From Lachnospiraceae bacterium (GTDB lineage Bacteria; Bacillota; Clostridia; Lachnospirales; Lachnospiraceae): a DNA stretch of 64,000 bases. Position 1 is the first letter of the stretch. Each line of letters begins with the position of its first letter. Positions 33,664 to 42,150 of the stretch are shown here, piece after piece. The position numbers were made by a program, and so were the translations under genes. Location of the stretch: the NCBI GenBank assembly GCA_024682555.1, contig JAIKZD010000053.1, forward strand, positions 1-64,000. The letters run 5' to 3'. Below the pieces are notes generated by a model that was given only the letters and a program-made list of their open reading frames with translations, had not been told where the DNA came from and did no database searches.

Positions 33664-35055
33664 ATGGAAAACAAGAGGACATCTTTTACCAGTTCGCTGG
33701 GATTTGTTCTGGCTGCGGCGGGAAGCGCAGTCGGACTCGGTAATATATGGAGATTTCCGTATCTTGCCGCAAAGGACGGCGGAGGTCTGTTCCTTGTGGT
33801 GTATCTGATCCTGGTTCTTACCTTCGGATTTACCCTTCTTACCACAGAGGTAGCAATAGGCAGAAAAACAAAACAGAGTCCTCTTACCGCATACAAACTC
33901 ATCCACCCGAAGTTTGGCTGGATAGGGGCCTTAGCCTGTATGGTTCCGATGATAATCATACCGTATTACTGTGTTATCGGAGGATGGGTGCTCAAATACT
34001 TCGTGGCATTCCTGACGGGTGCCGGTGAAGCGGCGGCAGCAGACGGATATTTTACATCTTTTATTACCTCGGATCATGAACCGATCATATATATGGCGAT
34101 ATTCCTTCTTGCAACTGCCTTTATCATTTATCTGGGCGTTGATAAGGGAATTGAAATGGTATCCAAGATCCTTATGCCCGTTCTCATAATATTTGTGGTG
34201 GGGATCGCCATATTTTCGCTTACGATCAAACATCCGGATGAGGCCGGAAATATAAGGACAGGTTTTGAAGGATTAAAGATTTATATTATTCCGTCTCTGG
34301 AAGGCAAGAGTTTCAAAGATGTGATAGTAGTTATCATGGACGCCATGGGACAGCTGTTTTATTCCCTTAGCATCGCAATGGGAATAATGGTGGCCTATGG
34401 TTCCTATGTCCGGGATGAGGATAATCTCATGAAATCCATTAACCAGATAGAGATATTCGATACCCTGGTAGCTTTTTTTGCCGGTGTAATGATCATCCCC
34501 GCAGTCTATGTATTCATGGGCCGCGAAGGAATGAGCGCATCCGGCCCCGGTCTTATGTTCATTTCAATGCCGAAGATCTTTATGGAAATGGGAAGGGTCG
34601 GAACCGCAGTCGGACTGATATTTTTCCTTATGGTCATCTTTGCGGCTCTGACAAGCTGTATCTCGATCCTTGAGGCGATAGTATCAAGTTTCATGGACCG
34701 TTTCGGGATGTCGAGGGATAAAGCGACCGTGACAGAGACGCTTATTGCTCTTGCCATGGGAGTTTTGGTTTGCCTTGGGTACAATAAGCTTTATTTCGAA
34801 GCTCCTCTTCCGAACGGTGCTACAGCGCAGATCCTTGATATAATGGATTATCTGAGCAATAATATCATGATGCCGGTGGTTGCCATCGGAACCTGCATAC
34901 TTATAGGCTGGGCCGTAAAGCCTGATTATGTTATAGATGAGGTAGTAAAGACCGGAACGAAGTTTGGCAGGAAAAATCTGTATAAGGTCATGATCAGGTT
35001 TATAGCGCCGGTTCTTCTTATGGTGCTTTTGCTGCAGGCATTCGGGATCATCTGA
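33664..35055 (+). CDS. Sodium-dependent transporter, NSS/SNF family
   Basis: 463 residues with about eleven to twelve membrane helices. The N-terminal signature 'GFVLAAAGSAVGLGNIWRFPYLAAKDGGG' region (quoted in part) contains the Na+-binding GSAVGLGNIWRFP of the neurotransmitter:sodium symporter family. Bacterial members import amino acids such as tryptophan, leucine or tyrosine; the substrate here cannot be assigned. AAAAGGAG lies 8-9 nt before ATG 33664. There is no second small subunit. Confidence 0.92.
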   Translation: MENKRTSFTSSLGFVLAAAGSAVGLGNIWRFPYLAAKDGGGLFLVVYLILVLTFGFTLLTTEVAIGRKTKQSPLTAYKLIHPKFGWIGALACMVPMIIIPYYCVIGGWVLKYFVAFLTGAGEAAAADGYFTSFITSDHEPIIYMAIFLLATAFIIYLGVDKGIEMVSKILMPVLIIFVVGIAIFSLTIKHPDEAGNIRTGFEGLKIYIIPSLEGKSFKDVIVVIMDAMGQLFYSLSIAMGIMVAYGSYVRDEDNLMKSINQIEIFDTLVAFFAGVMIIPAVYVFMGREGMSASGPGLMFISMPKIFMEMGRVGTAVGLIFFLMVIFAALTSCISILEAIVSSFMDRFGMSRDKATVTETLIALAMGVLVCLGYNKLYFEAPLPNGATAQILDIMDYLSNNIMMPVVAIGTCILIGWAVKPDYVIDEVVKTGTKFGRKNLYKVMIRFIAPVLLMVLLLQAFGII

Positions 35056-35115
35056 CCGGAAGAAAAAGGCGGTTTTTGAAATAAAATACATATTTTGAAG
35101 GAGGTTTCTGTTATC

Positions 35116-35670
35116 ATGAACGGAACAGTAACGGAAAAAAAAGCATTTACAACGGTTGATCTTGTTTACATGGCCATCGGAGCGGCGCTTATCGCGATAT
35201 GCTCATGGATAAGCATTCCCTCCGCAGTTCCCTTTACCCTTCAGACCTTCGCCGTATTCTGCGTTATCGAGCTGCTCGGCGGAAAAAGAGGTCTTGTATC
35301 GGTACTTGTTTATATACTGATGGGTGCCGTGGGTTTACCGGTATTTGCGGGCTTTAAAGGCGGGATAGGAAGTCTTTTGGGACCCACCGGAGGTTACATC
35401 ATCGGATTCATATTCATAGCCCTCGTCTGTATGGCAGCTGACAGATTGTTCGGAGATAAGCTCATCGTAAGGATAATTGCTATGCTTGCGGGGCTTGTGA
35501 TCTGCTATGCCTTCGGGACGGCATGGTTTATGTTTGTTTATATTAAGGGGAATGGAGCGATAAGCCTTATGACAGCTCTCGGATGGTGTGTATTTCCTTT
35601 TATCCTTCCGGATATATTAAAGTTAGCTTTGGCAACGGCCATATCCGCAAAGGTCAGAAACCGCATCTGA
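35116..35670 (+). CDS. bioY: Biotin transporter substrate-specificity component BioY
   Basis: ATG 35116 with AGGAGG 11 nt upstream is preferred over the TTG at 35095. The 184-residue product has about six helices and the BioY features 'TLQTFAVFCVIELLGGKRG' and 'PTGGYIIGFIFIALV'. BioY is the S component of an ECF importer; the energising EcfA/A'/T proteins are expected elsewhere as a shared module. No BirA site was recognised in the short upstream gap. Confidence 0.92.
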   Translation: MNGTVTEKKAFTTVDLVYMAIGAALIAICSWISIPSAVPFTLQTFAVFCVIELLGGKRGLVSVLVYILMGAVGLPVFAGFKGGIGSLLGPTGGYIIGFIFIALVCMAADRLFGDKLIVRIIAMLAGLVICYAFGTAWFMFVYIKGNGAISLMTALGWCVFPFILPDILKLALATAISAKVRNRI

Positions 35671-35741
35671 CAGGGGACCTGTGAACCGGGTAAGCCGGCC
35701 ATACAGACTTTCCTTAACAGAATTTTAATATTTTGACCTTA

Positions 35742-35805
35742 TTTACAAATCGGGAGAGTATCATTAAAATTGTATGGTGAACGGAAAAGGTTCCGTTCAC
35801 CGTTT
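35742..35805 (+). promoter_or_regulatory. Promoter and 5' hairpin in front of the His-rich GTPase gene
   Basis: TTTACA (35742-35747)-17-TAAAAT (35765-35770) would start transcription close to GGTGAACGGAA (35776-35786), which pairs perfectly with TTCCGTTCACC (35791-35801) around an AAGG loop and is followed by GTTTTATTT. The hairpin ends 28 nt before the start codon. It can be a 5' stabilising or attenuating element of the GTPase mRNA, or simply the terminator of bioY. Confidence 0.5.
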
Positions 35806-35829
35806 TATTTAAGATCAAGGAGGCATCAT

Positions 35830-36963
35830 ATGACTAAGATAGATATTATTTCCGGATTTCTGGGAGCAGGAAAGACCACGCTTATAAAGAAGCTTATTTC
35901 CGAGTCATTTTCGGGACAGAAGATCGTGCTCATTGAAAATGAGTTCGGGGAGATAGGGATAGACGGCGGATTTTTAAAGGATGCGGGAATAAACATCACG
36001 GAAATGAATTCGGGATGTATCTGCTGTTCTCTTGTGGGAGATTTCAAGGAAGCCCTTACAAAGGTCATAGAGGAATATACACCCGACAGGATAATAATCG
36101 AACCCTCGGGGGTCGGCAAGCTGTCAGATGTGGCAAAGGCCGTAGAGCGTGTGAATGAAAAAGAAACCTCGGTTGTCATCAATTCCATGGTAGCCGTTGT
36201 TGACGGTACAAAAGCAAAAATGTACATGAAGAATTTCGGTGAGTTTTTCAACAATCAGGTGGAGAGTGCGGGGACCGTGATCATCAGCCGTACCCAGAAT
36301 ATGAATGATGAAAAGCTGGATGCCCTGATGGAGAAACTCAGGGAGCATAATAAAGAAGCGGTCATCATCACGACTCCCTGGGATGATATAAAGGGAGATC
36401 AGATACTGTCCGCAATGGAGAAGGGACACACTCTTGTGGATTCACTGCTTGAGGAGATGAAGAACCTTCCCGAAGACGAGCACGAACATCACCACCATCA
36501 CGATCATGACGAGGACGAGCATGAGCACCATCATCACGATCACGACGAAGATGAACATGAACATGAACACCACCATCACGATCATGACGAGGACGAGCAT
36601 GAGCACCATCACCACGATCATGACGAAGATGAGCATGAGCATGAGCACCATCATCACCATCATCACCATCATGCGGATGAGGTATTCCAGAGCTGGGGGG
36701 TGGAGACACATCATAAGTTTGACAGGGAAAGACTTGAGGAGATCCTTAAGGCACTCGCCGATGAGGACAGCAGGGAGTACGGTATCGTTTTAAGGGCAAA
36801 GGGTATGGTTCCGGCATCCGATAACAAGACCTGGTATGAGTTCGATCTGACACCGGGAGAGTATGAGATAAGGGAAGGTTCGGCGGATTATACCGGAAGG
36901 CTGTGCGTGATAGGTGCAGAGTTAAAGGAAGAAAAGGTTTCAAAGCTCTTCGGGATCAGTTGA
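35830..36963 (+). CDS. G3E-family (CobW/ZNG1-like) GTPase with long His/Asp/Glu metal-binding tract
   Basis: ATG 35830 follows AAGGAGG; the track start at 35770 lies in the leader hairpin. The 377-residue product has P-loop 'GFLGAGKTTL' (9-18), the metal-site motif 'GCICC' (63-67) and switch 'IEPSGVGKLSDV'. The expected NKxD is replaced by 'ISRTQNM'. Residues about 217-282 are an almost pure His/Asp/Glu tract (DEHEHHHHDHDE-like units), followed by a CobW C-terminal domain. Family members deliver or buffer Zn2+, Co2+ or Ni2+. It is the first gene of a pair with another G3E GTPase 11 nt downstream; zinc is the likeliest metal given the znu operon nearby. Confidence 0.9.
   Translation: MTKIDIISGFLGAGKTTLIKKLISESFSGQKIVLIENEFGEIGIDGGFLKDAGINITEMNSGCICCSLVGDFKEALTKVIEEYTPDRIIIEPSGVGKLSDVAKAVERVNEKETSVVINSMVAVVDGTKAKMYMKNFGEFFNNQVESAGTVIISRTQNMNDEKLDALMEKLREHNKEAVIITTPWDDIKGDQILSAMEKGHTLVDSLLEEMKNLPEDEHEHHHHHDHDEDEHEHHHHDHDEDEHEHEHHHHDHDEDEHEHHHHDHDEDEHEHEHHHHHHHHHADEVFQSWGVETHHKFDRERLEEILKALADEDSREYGIVLRAKGMVPASDNKTWYEFDLTPGEYEIREGSADYTGRLCVIGAELKEEKVSKLFGIS
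36475..36675 (+). repeat. Imperfect tandem repeat encoding the His/Asp/Glu tract
   Basis: About 200 nt of CAT/CAC/GAC/GAG codons in near-identical units of roughly 33-45 nt ('CACCATCACGATCATGACGA' recurs). The units differ mainly by synonymous or EH insertions, so the tract probably expands and contracts by slippage or recombination. Confidence 0.9.
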
Positions 36964-36974
36964 GAGGCGGTCAT

Positions 36975-37925
36975 ATGTTTGGAAAGAAAAAAGAGATACC
37001 CGTATATTTTTTCACGGGATTTCTTGAGAGCGGAAAGACAAGTTTTATAAAAGAAACCCTCAAAGAGGGTCAGTTTCAGGACGGACTGAAAACTCTTCTC
37101 ATTGTATGCGAGGAGGGAATTGAGGAGTTCACCGAAGAGGAACTTAAGGAAAATCTCTTCACCATGAAGGTAATAGATGAAGAGGAGGATTTTACCTATG
37201 GTGCCCTGATGTCATTTGATGATGAGATAAAACCCGACAGGGTGGTCATCGAATATAACGGTACCTGGGATCCGGACAATGCAATGGAACTGATGCCCGA
37301 ACACTGGGTTTTGGCGGAGGGGATCGCAACGGTTGACGCTTCATCCTACGATTCCTATCTGAACAATATGAAGCAGATGATGACAAGACAGTTTACCTAT
37401 GCCGATCTTGTCGCCTTTAACAGATGCAGCGATGATCTGGATCTTCCTTACTACAAGAGGACGGTGCGGGCCATAAACAGAAGGTCGCAGGTCATCTTTG
37501 AAATGAAGGACGGTACCATCAATAATGATGTCAAAGAAGAGCTTCCCTATGACATCAATGCCGATATCATCACCATTGAAGATGATGATTACGGGATCTG
37601 GTATCTTGATACCTTTGACAATCTGGATTCCTATGCGGGAAAGGCCGTAAGGTTTAAAGGAATGGTGAGAAAGCCCAGAAACGGTAAGAATGACTTTTTC
37701 GTGCCCGGCAGGATGGTCATGACCTGCTGTGCCGCTGACATTCAGTTTGTGGGGCTTCCCTGCAGCTATAAGGATGTGAAAAAGCTTACGGATAAACAAT
37801 ACGTTATGGTGACGGCAAGGGTAGGAAAGGTATATAACAGGCAGTACGGGCAGGATACTCCGGTACTCTATGCCGAGTCTGTGGAACCCTGCGAACCGGC
37901 AGCCGAGGAAGTCGTATACTTCTGA
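36975..37925 (+). CDS. G3E-like GTPase fused to a TIGR03943/DUF1980-like domain
   Basis: ATG 36975 (GAGGCGG 7 nt upstream) rather than the overlapping track start. The 316-residue product has a P-loop 'GFLESGKTSFI' (about 14-24) but no CxCC. A changed switch region 'RVVIEYNGTWDP' and an 'FNRCSDD' in place of NKxD follow. From about residue 215 the C-terminal part ('GKAVRFKGMVRKPRNG', 'GRMVMTCCAADIQFVGLPC', 'VGKVYNRQYG') resembles the soluble domain of TIGR03943/YcgQ proteins, partners of predicted metal permeases. It is co-transcribed with the His-rich GTPase 11 nt upstream. A divergent, perhaps non-canonical, member of a zinc-allocation pair is the best reading. Confidence 0.75.
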   Translation: MFGKKKEIPVYFFTGFLESGKTSFIKETLKEGQFQDGLKTLLIVCEEGIEEFTEEELKENLFTMKVIDEEEDFTYGALMSFDDEIKPDRVVIEYNGTWDPDNAMELMPEHWVLAEGIATVDASSYDSYLNNMKQMMTRQFTYADLVAFNRCSDDLDLPYYKRTVRAINRRSQVIFEMKDGTINNDVKEELPYDINADIITIEDDDYGIWYLDTFDNLDSYAGKAVRFKGMVRKPRNGKNDFFVPGRMVMTCCAADIQFVGLPCSYKDVKKLTDKQYVMVTARVGKVYNRQYGQDTPVLYAESVEPCEPAAEEVVYF

Positions 37926-37952
37926 TACTTTAAGATCAGTTTAAAGATCATG

Positions 37953-37980
37953 AAAAAACCCGCAATACTGCGGGTTTTTT
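37953..37980. terminator. Bidirectional terminator
   Basis: AAAAAACCCGCA (37953-37964), ATAC loop, TGCGGGTTTTTT (37969-37980): a perfect 12-bp hairpin with T-tracts in both directions between two convergent genes. Confidence 0.95.
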
Positions 37981-38423
37981 CATATCTTGGTTTTCATGAT
38001 ATTTTCCCAGAAAGCGATCTTTTCCGGAGAAAAGGCACAGGTTATCCTGATGTCGGATCTTATCCCGTCCTTCCATGACGGAATGGTCAGTTCATCTCCG
38101 TCTTCGAGATCCGCACTTCCCGAGGCAACGATCTCTTTTCCGTTCAGAAAAATTCCGTTGGTAGTGACCTCTGCGATATAGCTGACGTTTTCTTCATCGG
38201 TAAGGAAAAAGCCGTGTTTTCTCGATACATGTTCGCAATCGATGGGAATGTCGGGGGTTTCACCCGGTACCGGCCGTCCTATTCTCTGTTTTCCCGACAG
38301 CACATACTCTCTGATGGTATCGCCGTGACATACAAAGATCCTCTTTCCCACGTCCTGTATGATCAGTTCCCTGGGCAGTTCTATTACAGATGTATCAAAG
38401 ATTTTGCTGTTTTCCGTATCCAT
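37980..38423 (-). CDS. FHA-domain protein
   Basis: 147 residues. After an N-terminal ~45 residues, 'IREYVLSGKQRIGRPVP' and 'HVSRKHGFFLTD' carry the Arg, Ser-x-x-His core of forkhead-associated domains, with 'TTNGIFLNGKEI' as the Asn-containing phosphopeptide loop. It would bind phosphothreonine peptides made by a Ser/Thr kinase, none of which is encoded in the window. No enzymatic domain is attached. The Ribosome-binding site before ATG 38423 is not strong. Confidence 0.85.
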   Translation of the reverse strand: MDTENSKIFDTSVIELPRELIIQDVGKRIFVCHGDTIREYVLSGKQRIGRPVPGETPDIPIDCEHVSRKHGFFLTDEENVSYIAEVTTNGIFLNGKEIVASGSADLEDGDELTIPSWKDGIRSDIRITCAFSPEKIAFWENIMKTKI

Positions 38424-38600
38424 TATGATGTACCAAAATCCGGACCGTTTATCTTATGTAACGTCGGTCCTGACTCTTTTATACTTTCGGTATCCGATTC
38501 CGTTTACTTAGGCAGATTTCGAAAGACCCTGAGTAAAGACCCATGTCAATTATAATACAGTCGGAAGACTTGTTCAATCATGGCCTGACAGTATTATGCA

Positions 38601-38629
38601 TTGATGATAAAAACAAAAAAAGGTATAAT
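38601..38629 (+). promoter_or_regulatory. Promoter of the MntP-ZIP gene
   Basis: TTGATG (38601-38606)-17-TATAAT (38624-38629), giving a leader of ~70 nt. No yybP-ykoY (Mn2+) riboswitch core was recognised in this leader, nor a DtxR-like palindrome. Confidence 0.55.
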
Positions 38630-38700
38630 CTCTGATGGCAGCGGTTTTTACGGCCGTATATCCGTAATGCGGTGAATACTGATCTTAGCGGGTAGTGATA

Positions 38701-40074
38701 ATGGGCTTATTTGAATTACTTCTTTTATCTGTCGGTCTTGCGATGGATGCTTTTGCGGTATCGATCTGTAAAGGACTGGCCGCAAAGAAGATCACAAAAA
38801 AAGAATACCTTCTGTGCGGTATATGGTTCGGAGCCTTTCAGGGAATGATGCCTTTGATCGGATATCTTGTGGGATCGGGCTTTGAGAGACTTATAAATAT
38901 TATAGCCCCCTGGGTAGCCTTTGCTCTTCTTTCCCTGATAGGCGGAAATATGATAAGGGAAGCGCTTTCACCGGATGAAGAGGTTGCACCGGGTTTTGAT
39001 GTTAAAACCATGTTTGTGATGGCGGTGGCAACCAGTATCGATGCCCTGGCTGTAGGCGTCACCTTTGTTGCGGTTCCCGTAGAGATATTTGATTCCGGAC
39101 GTCTTATCAACGTGATCTTTGCCGTCATTGTGATAGGTGTGATCACTTTCGCCATATCCATGGCAGGAGTCAGGATAGGCAGTGTTTTCGGAAACAGATA
39201 CAGGTCGGGATCCGAGATCATGGGCGGAACGATACTTATATTTATAGGATTTCGGTCTCTTATAACACATCTGGACAGCTCACGGACCTTATCCGACAGC
39301 GAAACCATTTTCGGAATGCTGATCCCTCTCCTTGGTACACTTTTGGGATCCGCCCTGATATATGCAAAGAAGAACGGGCTTTCCGATACCCTGCGGGCGA
39401 TCCTTGCAGGCTGCGGATCCGGGATAATGCTTTCAATGGCTGTCTGGGGAATGATAGAACCGGCTGTCTCGGGTCTCATCCGGGAAAAAGGAAGGGGGAT
39501 CTTACCGGTAATGCTGTTTTTCTGTCTGGGAGTGGCCTTTCAGATAATACTTGACAGTACCGTGCCTCATACCCATGTTTATTCCGATATCACGGAAGGA
39601 TTAAAAAGCGGCCTGGCTCCGGAAATAAAGGTTATGCTGACGGAGGTTATCCATCATATTCCCGAGGGGATCGCCCTGGGTTCGATCTATGCCGCGCATT
39701 TCATGGAGACAAAGTGGGTATCCTCATCCATAGCCCTGGTGCTTGCGATAGCCATGGCACTCCAGAATATCCCGGAAGCGATCTATGTTTCCTTTCCGAT
39801 AAGGGAAACCGGTACGGGAACTGGCAAGGCATTTTTCATGGGAGTGGTTTCCGGAGTACCGATACCTTTGCTTGGGATAATCACCGTTGTGCTGGTGGTC
39901 CTGTTCCCAGCAATACTTCCGTATATCATGGCGGCAGCAGGAGGAGCTCTTATTTATACGACTGTGGAGGAGATCCCGCAGATTTCCGCAGGGAAAGATA
40001 ATGACAAAGGAACACTGGCATTTGTCATCGGATTTGCGATCGTAATGTTTTCGATAAAGGGGACGGTTCTGTGA
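38701..40074 (+). CDS. MntP-ZIP fusion: manganese-exporter-like domain joined to a ZIP metal transporter
   Basis: 457 residues from ATG 38701 (the track's GTG at 38695 adds two residues). Residues 1 to about 190 are an MntP (YebN) module with the duplicated acidic motifs 'GLAMDAFAVSICKG' and 'ATSIDALAVGVTFV' in six helices. Residues about 205-457 form a ZIP transporter: 'GMLIPLLGTLLGSALIYA', metal-site helix 'EVIHHIPEGIALGS' and 'LQNIPEAIYVSFPI'. The junction falls precisely between the two folds. MntP proteins export Mn2+, while ZIP proteins move Zn2+/Fe2+/Mn2+, usually inward. The last codons (KGTVL-stop) lie in an AAGGGGACGGTTCTGTGACC repeat half. Frame is continuous, so this is a genuine fusion in this genome. 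Confidence 0.9.
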   Translation: MGLFELLLLSVGLAMDAFAVSICKGLAAKKITKKEYLLCGIWFGAFQGMMPLIGYLVGSGFERLINIIAPWVAFALLSLIGGNMIREALSPDEEVAPGFDVKTMFVMAVATSIDALAVGVTFVAVPVEIFDSGRLINVIFAVIVIGVITFAISMAGVRIGSVFGNRYRSGSEIMGGTILIFIGFRSLITHLDSSRTLSDSETIFGMLIPLLGTLLGSALIYAKKNGLSDTLRAILAGCGSGIMLSMAVWGMIEPAVSGLIREKGRGILPVMLFFCLGVAFQIILDSTVPHTHVYSDITEGLKSGLAPEIKVMLTEVIHHIPEGIALGSIYAAHFMETKWVSSSIALVLAIAMALQNIPEAIYVSFPIRETGTGTGKAFFMGVVSGVPIPLLGIITVVLVVLFPAILPYIMAAAGGALIYTTVEEIPQISAGKDNDKGTLAFVIGFAIVMFSIKGTVL

Positions 40075-40076
40075 CC
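40057..40076 (+). repeat. Half-copy of the GGGGACGGTTC repeat over a stop codon
   Basis: AAGGGGACGGTTCTGTGACC here differs from 42156-42175 by a single base. It encodes the last residues and TGA of the MntP-ZIP protein, and no matching right arm follows. Confidence 0.8.
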
Positions 40077-40107
40077 GGCCGGATGATCATCATCGTACCC
40101 GGAAGGG

Positions 40108-40911
40108 TCAGATATCAAGGCCTGCCTTATAAGCCTGAGAATGCTGTAACTTTCTGGGAATATTGTAAAGCTTTCCGTCCTTTATGAGTCTGGCTCCGGT
40201 CTGGTGGTAATAGAAGGATATCCCGTTCTGTGAACACTGTTTCTGAACATCGGCGACCCAGGCAAAATCACATACCCTTGCATCAGGTCCGGATTCTCCG
40301 CCGACAGAAACGTGGCTTATGACCGGACTTCCGTCGTCTGATCTGTAGTCTGAGATATACTGCCCAAGATCCACGGCAGACAGCATCGGTTCGATCATAA
40401 CGGAATGATGAAAAAGAGGAAGGGAAAGATATACGGGAAGTCTTTTATCGATCATCTCCTGATTTTCGCAGGTAACGGCGATAGTGACGTGTTTAAAGCC
40501 CTGACCCCATCCTAAAGGAAGATGATCACCTATCCGTTCCGGTCTCTTGGTGATCATGAAGAAGGTACAGTCCGAGCGTTCCTGCATCATATCCCAGGCA
40601 TCGGGACGCCAGTTATCGGCATCGGGGTGAAAGAAATCCGATGAAAAACAGGTAAATATATGTGAACCGGCAGGGATCCGGTATCTTCCTTTATATCTGC
40701 CTGACCGCAGGGTCCTGACGGGAAGGTTAAAGCTGCTTGTCTTCTGAACTATGGAAGGGTCCCTTCCCACCGACTCGTCACGCCGGTACATATAGCAGTG
40801 AAGACAGCCAGTACTTGCCCGGGTGCATCCGTGCCAGAGATTCCAGTTGATGGTCGCGGGCGGGCGGGGATCTGTATTTTCTTCGGGAAAAAGTGATAAC
40901 TGTTTCATCAT
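40108..40911 (-). CDS. DUF5131 (Gp37/Gp68-like) protein, probable radical SAM relative
   Basis: 267 residues. 'WNLWHGCTRASTGCLHCYMY' (about 22-41) has the three cysteines of a radical-SAM-like Fe-S motif with unusual spacing, as in the DUF5131/phage Gp37-Gp68 family. Other family signs are 'FTCFSSDFFHPDAD', 'FFMITKRPERI' and 'SVGGESGPDARVCDFAWV'. The function of the family is unknown. It is divergent from the canonical radical SAM gene at 41050, 138 nt away. Confidence 0.82.
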   Translation of the reverse strand: MMKQLSLFPEENTDPRPPATINWNLWHGCTRASTGCLHCYMYRRDESVGRDPSIVQKTSSFNLPVRTLRSGRYKGRYRIPAGSHIFTCFSSDFFHPDADNWRPDAWDMMQERSDCTFFMITKRPERIGDHLPLGWGQGFKHVTIAVTCENQEMIDKRLPVYLSLPLFHHSVMIEPMLSAVDLGQYISDYRSDDGSPVISHVSVGGESGPDARVCDFAWVADVQKQCSQNGISFYYHQTGARLIKDGKLYNIPRKLQHSQAYKAGLDI

Positions 40912-41049
40912 GTCGGGGTTTTATTACATCTGTGTCCGGTAATATAAGTGTTCCTGAGGCTGTAAACAGATTATACTTTATTATACGTTTTGACGCCACC
41001 GGTCATTTCGGGGCTGTGGGTCCGGGGAAGGTTTCACAAAAGGAGTTTT

Positions 41050-42150
41050 ATGGAAAAAGAATTTGATATACAGGAATATATGACAAAAGGCGTGGAACAG
41101 GTCGTTTCGGATGCCATAAAGGCAACACTTAAGAATCCCAGAGAGAGCGTCTTCATGCTTGGATTTGCACGGGCAAGCAGGGCGGCTTCGGAGAAGAGAA
41201 AAAAAGCAAAGAAGCAGGGAGAGCATATTCCTCCGTTTCTGATCGCAAGCATTACCAGTAAGTGCAATCTTCACTGCGCCGGCTGCTATTCGAGGTGCAA
41301 TCATGCCACGGTGGATTCAGAGCCGGTAAGCCAGCTTACGGGTGATGATTGGTCAAGGATCTTTGATGAGGCTGATGAGCTTGGGATCAGTTTTATCCTG
41401 CTTGCCGGCGGAGAGCCCATGCTACGCAGGGATGTCATTGAATCTGCGGGGAAGAAGAAAAATATACTTTTTCCGATATTTACAAACGGAACTTTCATGG
41501 ATGGGAAGTATTTTGAACTGTTTGACAAAAGCCGCAACCTCATCCCGATACTGAGTATCGAGGGAAAAAAAGAGACTACCGATGCAAGACGGGGACAGGG
41601 CATTTATGACAGACTTACGGAAAATATGGATGAACTTAATAAGAGAGGTCTGATATTCGGAGCTTCCGTTACGGTTACCACCGAAAATATCAGAGAGGTC
41701 ACTTCTGACGCCTTTCTGGACGAATTATCGGAAAGAGGTTGTAAGGCAGTAATCTTTGTGGAGTTTGTTCCCGTTACGGATGAGAGCGCGGGACTTGCCC
41801 CGGGAGACGGTGACAGGGAATATCTTAAGAAGGAGATATCAAGGTTAAGAAGTGACAGATCAGAGATGGTATATATATCCTTTCCGGGAGATGAGAAGAG
41901 TTCCGGCGGCTGTGTGGCAGCCGGCAGGGGATTCTTTCATATAAATTCACATGGCGGTGCCGAACCGTGTCCGTTTTCACCTTATTCGGACGTGAACATA
42001 CGAAACTCCTCCCTGATGGAAGCCATACATTCACCGCTTTTTATGGCTTTGCAGAGCGGGGATATACTGATGGAGGATCATGACGGGGGATGTGTTTTAT
42101 ATGAAAAAAGAGAGCTCGTGGAGGCAATGATCAATAAGGGAAGCCGATGA
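41050..42150 (+). CDS. Radical SAM protein
   Basis: ATG 41050 (AGGAG 4-5 nt upstream) instead of the TTG at 40990. The 366-residue protein has the 4Fe-4S motif 'CNLHCAGCYSRC' (about 74-85) and the SAM motif 'LAGGEPML'. A C-terminal region contains 'GGAEPCPFSPYSD', reminiscent of SPASM-type auxiliary cysteines though too few are present for a full auxiliary cluster. The N-terminal ~65 residues are helical and charged. Substrate unknown; no peptide precursor gene is seen nearby. It ends within a 20-nt tandem duplication and is followed by a terminator. Confidence 0.85.
   Translation: MEKEFDIQEYMTKGVEQVVSDAIKATLKNPRESVFMLGFARASRAASEKRKKAKKQGEHIPPFLIASITSKCNLHCAGCYSRCNHATVDSEPVSQLTGDDWSRIFDEADELGISFILLAGGEPMLRRDVIESAGKKKNILFPIFTNGTFMDGKYFELFDKSRNLIPILSIEGKKETTDARRGQGIYDRLTENMDELNKRGLIFGASVTVTTENIREVTSDAFLDELSERGCKAVIFVEFVPVTDESAGLAPGDGDREYLKKEISRLRSDRSEMVYISFPGDEKSSGGCVAAGRGFFHINSHGGAEPCPFSPYSDVNIRNSSLMEAIHSPLFMALQSGDILMEDHDGGCVLYEKRELVEAMINKGSR

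Noticed and set aside
36475-36675. Possible CRISPR-like array
   Set aside because: The units are contiguous, coding and without unique spacers.
36368-36793. ORFs on both strands with long DHD, TIT or MVM runs
   Set aside because: They are alternative readings of the His/Asp/Glu repeat tract.
38630-38700. yybP-ykoY manganese riboswitch before the MntP-ZIP gene
   Set aside because: No match to the conserved aptamer core was found in the leader.
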